This document shows, one piece after another, positions 26,777 to 37,096 of a stretch of DNA of 49,074 nucleotides. Source of the stretch: SAR324 cluster bacterium (GTDB lineage: Bacteria; SAR324; XYD2-FULL-50-16); assembly GCA_028280735.1 (NCBI GenBank), contig JANQLH010000059.1, positions 1-49,074 of the forward strand, in the 5' to 3' direction. Positions within the stretch are counted from its first letter, which is position 1. Each line of letters opens with the position of its first letter. The translations under genes and the position numbers were made by a program. The notes beneath the pieces are model-generated. The model ran no database searches and was not told the origin of the DNA. It saw nothing but the letters and a program-made list of their open reading frames with translations.

Positions 26777-27724
26777 ATGAAGAACAGAATTACCGAATTG
26801 TTTGGTATAGACTATCCCATAGTGCAAGGCGGTATGATTTGGTGTAGCGGCTGGAAGCTTGCTGCGGCTGTCAGTAATGCTGGTGGTCTTGGTCTGATAG
26901 GTGCGGGATCCATGTATCCTGACCTTCTCCGTGAACATATTCAAAAATGCAAATCAGCCACATCAAATCCTTTTGGAGTCAACATACCTTTGCTCTACCC
27001 CGACATTCAAAAATTGATTGATATCATCCTGGATGAACAGGTTCCAATCGTGTTTACTTCAGCCGGGAACCCCAAAACATGGACCAAGACCTTGAAAGAT
27101 CATGGAATAAAAGTTGTTCATGTTGTTTCCAGCGTTAAATTTGCCAGAAAATGCCAGGAAGCCGGCGTTGATGCTGTTGTTGCTGAAGGATTCGAGGCGG
27201 GAGGTCATAACGGCAGGGAAGAAACAACTACGTTTTGCCTGGTTCCAATGGTTCGTGAAGCCGTTTCACTGCCATTGCTGGCTGCAGGAGGAATTGGAAA
27301 CGGAAGAGGATTGCTGGGGGCACTTGCATTAGGCGCTGATGGTGTTCAAATCGGAAGCCGATTTGCCGCAAGTCTCGAAAGCTCTGCTCATCGGGAATTT
27401 AAAGAAAAGATAGTCAACGTTGCCGAAGGAGAGACTGTTTTGACCCTGAAACAACTAACTCCTGTTCGAATTATCAAAAACAGTTTTTATGAAGACGTCC
27501 ACCGCTCAGAAATACGTGGAGCGAGTGCCGATGAACTGAGAGAGCTGCTGGGGCAAAGACGATCCAAAAAAGGCATGTTCGAGGGAGATTTGGAACAGGG
27601 AGAACTGGAAATCGGACAAGTATCCGCCGCTATCACCAGCATCAAGCCGGCAGGAGAGATTGTCAAAGACATCTGGCAAGAGTATCAAACCCATTGTAGT
27701 GAGTTGTGTCTGCCTGAAACTTAG
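26777..27724 (+). CDS. NAD(P)H-dependent flavin oxidoreductase / nitronate monooxygenase-like
   Basis: 315 aa; 'YPIVQGGMIWCSGWKLAAAVSNAGGLGLIG', 'AEGFEAGGHNG', 'AAGGIGNGRGLLGALALGADGVQIGSRF'. Confidence 0.9.
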   Translation: MKNRITELFGIDYPIVQGGMIWCSGWKLAAAVSNAGGLGLIGAGSMYPDLLREHIQKCKSATSNPFGVNIPLLYPDIQKLIDIILDEQVPIVFTSAGNPKTWTKTLKDHGIKVVHVVSSVKFARKCQEAGVDAVVAEGFEAGGHNGREETTTFCLVPMVREAVSLPLLAAGGIGNGRGLLGALALGADGVQIGSRFAASLESSAHREFKEKIVNVAEGETVLTLKQLTPVRIIKNSFYEDVHRSEIRGASADELRELLGQRRSKKGMFEGDLEQGELEIGQVSAAITSIKPAGEIVKDIWQEYQTHCSELCLPET

Positions 27725-27904
27725 CAAAGATCTTCCGTCTCTTTTTCAGTGCGTTGCAACCGATACACGGTAAACACCTTAATATCCTGAGTTGTTTGTT
27801 TTTGATTGCTGCAGTGAGAGGCTGGTACATTATACCGATGAATCGATACGCTTTTTCCTATGTTCCAGCTCTATGGGTCGGTTGGGAGACAGATCCGTTT
27901 CCAG

Positions 27905-30337
27905 CTAAACGGATCGGATGGTCTCATAAAAGGTCTTCAATCTATGTTTTTGATTTTCAACTTCCTTGAGGAGACTTGCAATGGTTTCCGTGTCAACGCC
28001 ACTGCCAGTCTTTTCAAGCTTTAGGGCTGCTTGTGCCAAATCATCGGCGGCCAGACTCATGGCACCACCTTTAATGGAATGGGCCTCCGCACTGACGGTT
28101 TCGAAGTCTTGTTGTTCAATCGCCTGGCGAATAAGAACAAATTGTTCTTCCATGGCTTTGAAGTATTCACCAATTACATAATCAAGAGTTTTGGCATCCC
28201 CTGCAAAAGAAACCAAGGCGCGCTCCTTGTCCATGGGATACTCATTGGTTTGAGCTCTTGTTTCTGCCTTATTTTTGATATAATGTGTCTTCGAACTTGA
28301 GATAGTCATCAAACTGTCATCCAGCCATTTTTCGAGAACTGCGTACAGTTTCTTCTGTTTAATCGGTTTACCAAGAAAATCATCCATTCCGGAACTGACG
28401 CATTTTGCCTGGTCTTCTTCGTAAACATTAGCTGTATAAGCGATAATAGGGACACGAGTGCCTTTTTGTTTTTCTTTTTCACGAATCAAGAGACTTGCAG
28501 CAAAGCCATCCATTACCGGCATATTCAGATCCATCAGAACCAGATCAAACTCCGATTGTTCAAACAAGTCGATCGCTTGTTGTCCGTTTTCAGCCAGTTC
28601 AACGGTACAGCCGGCAATTTCCAGGTTTTTAATTGCCACCATTTGGTTGGTTTTATAGTCTTCAGCCAGTAATACCCTGGCATTCCATTTTTTCGTCAGA
28701 TCCCTGGAGTCTTCCAGCTCCTGTTCTTTGAGGACTTGATTGATGATGGATTTATCCGTTACTTTTTTCAGGGGAACTTTAATCCAAAACGTGCTTCCTT
28801 CCCTTTCCACACTGTCAAAATCGATCTCTCCGTTCATCAGTTCAGTGAGTTCCTTGGATATGGTTGTTCCCAATCCGGTTCCTCCAAACTCCTGGGTCAT
28901 CAAAGGATTCGCCTGGTTAAAGCTTTCAAAAATATAAGGTTGCCTCTCAAGCGCAATACCAATCCCGGAGTCTTCCACGGAAAATTTTACATATGTAGTC
29001 TCATCGGTCTCATCGACAATATCCAACTGAATTTTTATGTAACCGGACTCGGTGAATTTAATGGCATTGTTAAGCAGGTTATGCAGTATCTGCCTAAGTC
29101 GGGCAGGATCACCTTCCACCACCATTGACTCGCTGCAGTTCACTTCGCAGAAAAAGTCCAGGTTTCTTTTGCCTGCCCTGGCTTGCATAATGGCTGACAA
29201 ATCCATCATCAGGTAATGCAGATTAAACGGCCGGATTTCAAGCTGGAATTTGCCGGTAGCAATTTTTGCGTGATCAAGCAGGCTGTTAATCAGCTCCAGC
29301 AAGATTTTCGATTCAACCAGAATATAACTGGTGTAAGGATGATCGGTATTCAACAATTCGGGTGTAAGACTTAACTCACTGAACCCGATGATTGCATTCA
29401 GTGGAGTCCGCATTTCATGGGACATTTTGGCAATAAATTCGGTTTTAGCCTTGTCTGCGGATTCTGCCTCTTCCTTGGCTTTTTCCAGCTTTTGCTCCGC
29501 CTCTTTCTGCTTCGAAATATCAGTGATAAATCCCTCGACCGCCAATAGTTCACCGTTTTCACCATATACTCCCTGCCCTTGCTCCCAGACCCATTTTTGG
29601 CGATCTTTCGGTGTTATAATTCTGTACACTTTGCGACAGGTTGTTTTTGCTGCCAGAGCCTCCTGCCAGCAGGCTTTTACTCCCGGTAAATCATCGGAAT
29701 GAATCAAATTGGTATAGGTAAACCGGGGATCTCCGCTCAACATCTCCTCCGGTTGACAGCCCGTTAACTCATAACATCCTTCACTAACGAATTCCATGCT
29801 CCATTCCGAATCGTTTTGACGTCTATAAACCATTCCGGGCAGGTTGCTCATCAGGTTGACCAGTACCCGACGGTTTTCCTGCAATGCATCATCAACCTGT
29901 TTTCGCGCCCGGACTTCTTCCTGAAGCTCCCTGCGTAAACGAGATTTTTCCAGTGCATTTTGCACGGAAAATAACAGTTGCATGGGGCTTTGCAAAGGTT
30001 TGGTCAGAAAATCGGAAATTCTGTATTCCTTGAGAAGTTTATACGCACCGGTCAGTTCACCGTGACCGGTAAGGATGATAAGGGGCAATTCGTGGTACTG
30101 TTTTCGGACTTCATGAACGAGAGTTTCCCCATCCATGCGAGGCATTTTGAGATCGATAATCATCAGGTCGTAAGCCTGCTCAGAAAGCTTTTCCAGGGCG
30201 TTGATACCATCAAAAGCCGACTCAATGATATGAGGAGAGTTTTTCGACAAAATCTTATTCAGGATTTTGCGGATATTCGGCTCGTCATCAACTATCAACA
30301 AGCGGTGACCTGATTGATAATCCTTATCCGGATCCAT
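27905..30337 (-). CDS. Hybrid histidine kinase: REC-PAS-HisKA-HATPase-REC-HPt
   Basis: 810 aa; two receivers, H-box 'KMSHEMRTPLNAIIGFSEL', C-terminal 'AEAHSIKGGAMSL' HPt. Confidence 0.92.
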   Translation of the reverse strand: MDPDKDYQSGHRLLIVDDEPNIRKILNKILSKNSPHIIESAFDGINALEKLSEQAYDLMIIDLKMPRMDGETLVHEVRKQYHELPLIILTGHGELTGAYKLLKEYRISDFLTKPLQSPMQLLFSVQNALEKSRLRRELQEEVRARKQVDDALQENRRVLVNLMSNLPGMVYRRQNDSEWSMEFVSEGCYELTGCQPEEMLSGDPRFTYTNLIHSDDLPGVKACWQEALAAKTTCRKVYRIITPKDRQKWVWEQGQGVYGENGELLAVEGFITDISKQKEAEQKLEKAKEEAESADKAKTEFIAKMSHEMRTPLNAIIGFSELSLTPELLNTDHPYTSYILVESKILLELINSLLDHAKIATGKFQLEIRPFNLHYLMMDLSAIMQARAGKRNLDFFCEVNCSESMVVEGDPARLRQILHNLLNNAIKFTESGYIKIQLDIVDETDETTYVKFSVEDSGIGIALERQPYIFESFNQANPLMTQEFGGTGLGTTISKELTELMNGEIDFDSVEREGSTFWIKVPLKKVTDKSIINQVLKEQELEDSRDLTKKWNARVLLAEDYKTNQMVAIKNLEIAGCTVELAENGQQAIDLFEQSEFDLVLMDLNMPVMDGFAASLLIREKEKQKGTRVPIIAYTANVYEEDQAKCVSSGMDDFLGKPIKQKKLYAVLEKWLDDSLMTISSSKTHYIKNKAETRAQTNEYPMDKERALVSFAGDAKTLDYVIGEYFKAMEEQFVLIRQAIEQQDFETVSAEAHSIKGGAMSLAADDLAQAALKLEKTGSGVDTETIASLLKEVENQKHRLKTFYETIRSV

Positions 30338-30950
30338 TAAATTTCCCGAGCGTTTTTAATTCAATCTGTTTTGTAAATCTTGATATTGAACTGTTCCAGC
30401 AAACAAAGGGCCATTCAGGTTAATCGTCAGATTTGATCTTTCCTGAAACTCCTTTACTTCAATTTAAGATCTTGGAATAATGTTAGCAACTAATCAAAGT
30501 AATGTAAATAAATCTTTAAAGCCATAGAGCCAATGCTGCTGCTCTTATCGGTATACCTTGCTCTATCGTTTTCACCAGTTATCTTCTTCTTTGAATAGTC
30601 CCTGAAGCGCAATTTCAGAGATTGGAAACGATTGATTTTTACTTGTTATTATTGGTTTTTTCTGGCAATTGTTTTCACTTATACAAAATGAAAGGGTATA
30701 AAACAATAGAAGTATTACTAACCGGCTTAAAGCTTGTCATCAGTGAACTACAAGACTATTGAAGCATTGGATGATTTTGCCCGGCTGATAGAGGTAAGAT
30801 AATAGAGGTATTCTAGAAAATTCCTTATTGTTAAAGTACAATAGCAGTAAGCTGGTATAGAAGTGTATAGGCCACTAAGGAAAACCTCCAGCGGCTCAGA
30901 CAATCGGTTAAATCAGGCACGGAAGCTTCAAAACAAAACGGGAGGATTTG

Positions 30951-33900
30951 ATGGTTTTAACCGCCGGTTATGAAATTGAGATGCTGCTCCTTGAAACTGA
31001 ATTCTACAGTTGCCATCGAGCCATTCGCCTATCCGACGGTGAAAATATTATCCTGAAAACAATCAATCTCCCGTCCCGCCACAACCATCCTCAAAAGATC
31101 CTGCAACATGAGTTTAGCCTTCTCAAAAGAATCGATTCCGAATTTAGTTTAACCCCAGTTTGCCTGGATATATTCGACAACAATATTGCAGCTGTTTATG
31201 AAAGTGCAGAAGGATGCGGGCTCAACTCACTTATTCCAGAGCACGGCATGGAGTCTTCCCTGTTCTTGAAGATTGCCTGTAAAATCGCCTCAATCCTCTT
31301 ATCCTTCCACCGCTTGCAGCTGTTTTGTCTTGATCTCCGAGCGGAGAACATTCTAATCCATTCCGCTTCGGAGCAAATCTTACTGATTGACTTCACATCG
31401 GCCTCTACATCGTCCCAGTGTTTTTTTATCGGTAACAAACCTTTGTATGCCAAAAACCTGGGATTGTTTCAAGCCCCTGAATGCCGGGGACTGCCGGGAC
31501 GCTTGCCTGACTGGAGAATAGATATCTATTCATTGGGATTGACGCTATACAGGATGATTACAGGCATCACACCGTGTAACGATTCTCCGTATTCAAACCG
31601 ATCCTCAATTGATCATTCTTATTTGTCTCCGATAAAATACAATCCCGAAATTCCCGAGGCACTTTCCGATGTCATAATGAAGTGTCTGTCCACTGATCCT
31701 GAAGAAAGGTATCAAAGCGCACAGGCTTTGTTAAACGATCTTGAAGAGGGCCAAAAGAGAATAGTTAATCATGAAAAAATAGAATTCTTTTTTGCCGGTA
31801 GGAACAATACCAGGGAGCAGTTTTACATCCCCAACAAGCTTAGTGGTCGAGAAAGAGAGCTGGATTCCGCTATGACAGTCATACAACGAGTGGCTGATAC
31901 CGGGATAAATGAAGTTGTATTTCTTTCCGGCAACCAGGGAATCGGCAAAACCGCATTCTTAAACACCGTAATGCAATCGTTATCCGGCAAAGGTCCTAAG
32001 ATTATCGATTGTCAATTTGACGAGAACTCACAAAACATTCCTTATTCGAGCCTGATTAAATCACTGAGAAATCTGACTCAAAGGATTCTGGAAAACAATG
32101 ACCGTCAGACCGCCTTTTGGCAGCGTGCGCTGCGCTCCGACTTAGGCTCCAATGGAACTTTGTTATCCGGCTTTATACCGGAATTACAAGATGTACTGGT
32201 AGAACAGGGGCAGGCGCAGCAATTGACAGCGCATGAGTTACGAAACCGGATTAACCTTGTTTTAATCCAGTTCATTCAGACCTTGTCAAACTCAGAGAGT
32301 CCGCTGGTTCTGGTCTTGGATAATCTGCAATGGGCTGACCCCTCTTCTTTAAAACTGATTGAACTGTTGTCAACCAGTCCCAATATTAAATATCTTACAA
32401 TGATCAGTGCTTTACGAGCCGAAGAAGGGGGACAGAATCTCTATCTGGCGAAGTTCATGAAGCATATTCGGGAGTCGGATTTGACCTGCAGCGAAATCCG
32501 GCTGAATGCATTAACACGCAGTGACATTGACAGGATTTGTGCTGACACCTTGTGCTGCTCTCCGGATCATATCAAGGCATTATCTGATACGGTTTTCAAT
32601 CAAAGCAAGGGCAATCCCCACCATCTGCATCATATTCTCGCTTGTTTTCACGATAACGGCATCATTCAGTTTCTCCCGGAAAAATCCCAGTGGACCTGGA
32701 AGTCTCAACGACTGAACGACCAGAACAAGCTTTTGTCGGCCCATAGTCTTATTAACCAAAAAATACTAAACTTGGATTCCGGCTCTCAGAGGCTTGCCTG
32801 GGTTGCCGCCTGCATGGGCAACGAATTTGACATACGATCATTAGTCCAAGCCGGGTACAAACAACCTGAACTGAATTCATTGCTGGATGTATTGATAAAA
32901 AAGGGATTGATAGTTCCTGAATATAACTTCGTCATTTGCAGTCAGTTTCAGCCTACACAGACAAAAACGGATACTGAAGGAGAATGGGGAGACAATTATA
33001 AGTTTGTTTTCAAGGACACAATGGTGCAAAAGATTGCCCGGTCCTATATGGGCAACGGACAACGGGCAATGCTTCATTTGGAGACGGGTCGCACTATTTT
33101 GCATAACATCGAAAACATGGCTATTGAATCTAATGCGTTTATCCTTGCCAATCATTACAATTTAGGCAGGGATTTGGTTTCTGAGTTCGATGAGCGCGTT
33201 AAGACTGCGGAATTAAATTTAAACGCAGGTTTAAAAGCCAAAGCTCTGGCATCCTACGATATATCAGCCCATTACTTCACCCTGGGACTTGATAGTTTAA
33301 TATCCGCTTATCCGCAGGTTAAACGCTATGAAGATTTACCCGAAGAGCTTTGGGATACGCTTTACGATCTTTTATCGGTTTTAGTGAAGGAAAAAGCTGA
33401 AAGTGATTATTTAACCGGTCAGTTGGAAGAGGCTTTAAGGACATTCAATTACCTCCTTGTTCATGTGCGTTCGCCCATTGAGAAAGCGACAACATATTCT
33501 TTTTTAACGGAAGTCCATATGGCTTCAAGCAGGAATAAAGAAGCGATTGGGACCGGACTAAAGGGATTGGAGCTGCTGGGAATCCGTATACCAAAGAAGC
33601 CTTCAAAAATTCGACTATTAGCCGGTCTCCTGCTTGCATTATGGAAGCAACGCGGAAAGAACCCCGACAGGCAGTTTAAGTTTAATCAATCGGAAGTCGC
33701 CAAACACAATACGATTTTTAAACTGATCATGAACCTTCATCCTTCCGCTTATTTCTCAAATAAACGCCTTTTGGTTTTATTGATCTTAAGGTTGTTCGCC
33801 TTGTCGTTGAGATTCGGCAGCAGATCTCACTCAATCTCATTGACTTACCAGGGTGTTGGATTCTTGATCGGTTTTGGACTCGGAAGGTATCGGAAGGGAT

Positions 33901-36308
33901 ACGACCTTGCAAAAACAGGGATTGATATTGCAGAAAAACAAAACCATTCCAAATTGATTGGTTTGAATTTTTTTATTTTTGGCAGCCTGATCAGCAACTG
34001 GACACAGCCGGTGTCCATGGCGAATGGTTACCTGGAGATGGCGTTCAAGAAATTGAATGAATGTGGATCATTGGTTTATGCCGGATACTCCGCCATCTGT
34101 CTGATATTCAATTTATCCCAAACGGAACCACTTCATTCTTTGCGTTCCAAGGTCGATGATTATTTACTCTTCGCAAGAAAAACAGGAGACATCGATGTAG
34201 AGTCGGCCCTTATTGTTTCCAGGCAGTTTACCGAAGCCCTGCAGGGAAAAACTACAAGCCCTGACAATTTAACCAATTCCGAAACTGAAGAAAAAGAGCT
34301 TCAGGAAAGAATCAGTCAAAGCGATCAACCAGTTTCCTTTCTGTGGTACGCCTTAAAAAAAGGCCAGCTTTGTTTCCTGTTTGAGAAGTGTGATTCAGCC
34401 CTGCAAACCATCCAATCAGCTTACAAGTCCATTCCGTATTCCACGGGATTATCTTTCCTGCCGGATTATTATTACCTCTATTTTTTATTGCTAATCTCAC
34501 GGGTTGATCGTGAGAAACAAAAACCGCCCCGAAAGCAGGCCAGGATTATTAGAGATTGCTTGAATAAATTGAAAGCCTGGAGTCAGGCTTGTCCGGAAAA
34601 CTGCCGACATAAATATCTGTTGATGAGAGCCGAATATCTAAGAATCAAAAACAAACCCCAGGCAGCCGGAACTGCTTTTATGGAAGCAATTCAATCGGCA
34701 TTTGATCACGGATTTATGATGCATGCAGGGATTGCCTGCGAACGAATGGCAGAATTTTGCTTAAGCTCAAATCAGCAGACTTTGGCGACATTTTTTATAG
34801 AGAAAGCCCGGAATGCATATTTTAACTGGGGGGCGTCAACAAAAGTGACACTTTTATCTCAGAAACTGTCGGAGCTGGAAAACCGGAATCAAAATACAAA
34901 TCACGATCGGGCATCTTATGTTGGCAATCATGATTTATCAACGATTATTAAAGCTTCCCAGGTAATCGGAAGTGAAATTGTGTTGGATAAACTGTTGGGA
35001 AGGTTAATGCATACAATGATTGAAAATTCCGGGGCCAGAAAAGGAATTTTGGTTCTAAAAAAAGATAGGGATTGGATGGTGGAAGCTGAAGCGAATCTTG
35101 ATAATGAAAGGAAAACCTTTCTCAAGTCTTACCAACTGGATTTTAATAAAGGTAAGGAGCCGACTTTGCCTCTATCTGTCATCCGGTATGTTGAGCAAAC
35201 CCGCCAAAGTCTGGTTATCAAAAATGCGACCGGTGAAAAAACCTTCATGAAGGACTCTTATATCCTTACCCATAAACCCAAATCTGTGCTTTGCTCTCCC
35301 ATTATTCACCAGGGAAAACTTATTGGGATATTTTACCTGGAAAACAATCAACAAGCCGGTGTGTTTACTCCGGAACGACTTGAAATTCTTGAGCTATTTA
35401 CTGCCCAGGCAGCCATATCCCTTGAAAATGCCTGGCTTTATGCGGAACAGAGAACGGCAAACGAACAATTGCAAAAGGAGATCAACGAAAGGCGGGAAAT
35501 TGAGGATGAGCTGCTTTATATTAACGAAGAACTTGAACGTTCCAATCAAGAATTGCTTGAAACACAATCCCAGTTAATTCAATCCGCCAAACTGGCATCA
35601 ATTGGAGAACTGGCCACCGGTATGGCCCACGAACTAAATCAGCCGTTAATGTATATACGCAATAGTGCCCAGCTTTCCTTGATGGAAGGGACCGAGAACC
35701 TGGAAAAGGGCTCTGTCACAGAATTACTACAGGATATTGAGAAAAGCACCAGCAGCATGATGGGTGTTATCAATCATTTACGCGACTTTGCCAGGCATCA
35801 TGAACTTAGCCTGATTCCAATAGACGTACACGATGTCCTGGACGATAGCTTGATATTGATATCCGAACAATTGAGAATTCGCAGCATTGAACTGGAAAAA
35901 CAATATGGAAACGAGATTCCAAACGTTTTGGGAAACTTTCAACAATTGGAACAAGTCTTTATCAATATTCTGACCAATGCCAGAGATGCCATGGAAGAGC
36001 AACCCAATGCCCGGCTGAGGATCAAGACCGGCTTTCTTCAACTCTCGGAATTCAAGGGTGAGGTCACCATCGCTTTTGAAGATAACGGTGCCGGGATTTC
36101 GGAAGAGGATCAACAGAAACTTTTTGATCCTTTTTTCACAACGAAAGAAGCGGGAAAAGGTACCGGGTTAGGTCTTTCAATCAGTTATGGTATTATCAGG
36201 GATCACGGGGGCAGAATAGTCGCTGAAAATAATCGACAGGCAGGGGTGACGTTCCGGGTGATTTTGCCGGTCGACCTAAGAGAAGTTGAGCCCGAAAGAG
36301 GGATTTAG
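30951..36308 (+). CDS. Ser/Thr protein kinase-like / AAA ATPase / GAF / histidine kinase (multidomain, HstK-like architecture)
   Basis: about 1785 aa; 'LDLRAENILI...LIDFTSAS' kinase catalytic loop and DFG-like; 'GNQGIGKT' Walker A; GAF; H-box 'GMAHELNQPLMYIRNSAQ'; 'GTGLGLSISYGIIRDHGG'. Confidence 0.9.
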   Translation: MVLTAGYEIEMLLLETEFYSCHRAIRLSDGENIILKTINLPSRHNHPQKILQHEFSLLKRIDSEFSLTPVCLDIFDNNIAAVYESAEGCGLNSLIPEHGMESSLFLKIACKIASILLSFHRLQLFCLDLRAENILIHSASEQILLIDFTSASTSSQCFFIGNKPLYAKNLGLFQAPECRGLPGRLPDWRIDIYSLGLTLYRMITGITPCNDSPYSNRSSIDHSYLSPIKYNPEIPEALSDVIMKCLSTDPEERYQSAQALLNDLEEGQKRIVNHEKIEFFFAGRNNTREQFYIPNKLSGRERELDSAMTVIQRVADTGINEVVFLSGNQGIGKTAFLNTVMQSLSGKGPKIIDCQFDENSQNIPYSSLIKSLRNLTQRILENNDRQTAFWQRALRSDLGSNGTLLSGFIPELQDVLVEQGQAQQLTAHELRNRINLVLIQFIQTLSNSESPLVLVLDNLQWADPSSLKLIELLSTSPNIKYLTMISALRAEEGGQNLYLAKFMKHIRESDLTCSEIRLNALTRSDIDRICADTLCCSPDHIKALSDTVFNQSKGNPHHLHHILACFHDNGIIQFLPEKSQWTWKSQRLNDQNKLLSAHSLINQKILNLDSGSQRLAWVAACMGNEFDIRSLVQAGYKQPELNSLLDVLIKKGLIVPEYNFVICSQFQPTQTKTDTEGEWGDNYKFVFKDTMVQKIARSYMGNGQRAMLHLETGRTILHNIENMAIESNAFILANHYNLGRDLVSEFDERVKTAELNLNAGLKAKALASYDISAHYFTLGLDSLISAYPQVKRYEDLPEELWDTLYDLLSVLVKEKAESDYLTGQLEEALRTFNYLLVHVRSPIEKATTYSFLTEVHMASSRNKEAIGTGLKGLELLGIRIPKKPSKIRLLAGLLLALWKQRGKNPDRQFKFNQSEVAKHNTIFKLIMNLHPSAYFSNKRLLVLLILRLFALSLRFGSRSHSISLTYQGVGFLIGFGLGRYRKGYDLAKTGIDIAEKQNHSKLIGLNFFIFGSLISNWTQPVSMANGYLEMAFKKLNECGSLVYAGYSAICLIFNLSQTEPLHSLRSKVDDYLLFARKTGDIDVESALIVSRQFTEALQGKTTSPDNLTNSETEEKELQERISQSDQPVSFLWYALKKGQLCFLFEKCDSALQTIQSAYKSIPYSTGLSFLPDYYYLYFLLLISRVDREKQKPPRKQARIIRDCLNKLKAWSQACPENCRHKYLLMRAEYLRIKNKPQAAGTAFMEAIQSAFDHGFMMHAGIACERMAEFCLSSNQQTLATFFIEKARNAYFNWGASTKVTLLSQKLSELENRNQNTNHDRASYVGNHDLSTIIKASQVIGSEIVLDKLLGRLMHTMIENSGARKGILVLKKDRDWMVEAEANLDNERKTFLKSYQLDFNKGKEPTLPLSVIRYVEQTRQSLVIKNATGEKTFMKDSYILTHKPKSVLCSPIIHQGKLIGIFYLENNQQAGVFTPERLEILELFTAQAAISLENAWLYAEQRTANEQLQKEINERREIEDELLYINEELERSNQELLETQSQLIQSAKLASIGELATGMAHELNQPLMYIRNSAQLSLMEGTENLEKGSVTELLQDIEKSTSSMMGVINHLRDFARHHELSLIPIDVHDVLDDSLILISEQLRIRSIELEKQYGNEIPNVLGNFQQLEQVFINILTNARDAMEEQPNARLRIKTGFLQLSEFKGEVTIAFEDNGAGISEEDQQKLFDPFFTTKEAGKGTGLGLSISYGIIRDHGGRIVAENNRQAGVTFRVILPVDLREVEPERGI

Positions 36309-36314
36309 CATGAT

Positions 36315-36722
36315 TTATCGGGCTACGGGAATTGCCATGTTCAGTTCTTTCAGTTTTTTGATCAATACATCCCTGCGAAAAGGTTTAACAATATAACCGT
36401 CACATCCGCTTTTCAAAGCCGCCAGTACAACATCTTTATGGGAGTGGGAAGTTACCATTAATATCCGTGAACGCTTATCAGGTTCTACATTATGCTCATT
36501 CTCAATATCTCGTAAGGCTTTTAATACTTTGATACCATCCATCCCCGGCATGACTATGTCCAGCAAGACAAGATCGAACGGTCTGCTATGAACCAAATGT
36601 AGTTTAAACATCTCAATCGCATCCTGCCCGTTAACAGCACTTTCGTTCACCCCCATATCTTCTATTATTTTTTGTATGCTGGATCGATTAACAATATTGT
36701 CATCTACAATCAGTGTTTTCAT
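36315..36722 (-). CDS. Stand-alone CheY-like response regulator
   Basis: 135 aa; 'TLIVDDNIVNR...DLVLLDIVMPGMDGIKVL...VTSHSHKD...GYIVKPF'. Confidence 0.92.
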   Translation of the reverse strand: MKTLIVDDNIVNRSSIQKIIEDMGVNESAVNGQDAIEMFKLHLVHSRPFDLVLLDIVMPGMDGIKVLKALRDIENEHNVEPDKRSRILMVTSHSHKDVVLAALKSGCDGYIVKPFRRDVLIKKLKELNMAIPVAR

Positions 36723-37096
36723 TTCATAACTCCGGAGTAAAGCAAGTTAGAAAGGCAATTCTTTTATTTTTTATGTGCTTTTCGTTAAGTGTAACAGATT
36801 TCAGTCATGACTTAAAGTATAAACAAATTAGATAAAAGGTGAATGACCTGAATTATCTTTTTTACCATCAATTTTTCATCAGACACCATCTTGAATCCAG
36901 AGATTCCCTAACATCTTGTATAGATGACCGTTAGTTTTTCTTAAAAACCCGAGCCTTCAATCCTTTGTAATAATCTTGAGAGTAACCGGATGAGATGTTA
37001 CAATTAAGGCAAATTATATTGTATTTTCTAGCTTATTAATTTTGAAATGTACAGACGTTAACTATTCTGAACCATTTAGCTTTAAGGGGATTCCCT

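Noticed and set aside
24738-27724. iorAB plus nitronate monooxygenase-like gene as a novel pathway
   Set aside because: Each gene is well known and the divergent neighbour shares no obvious functional link.
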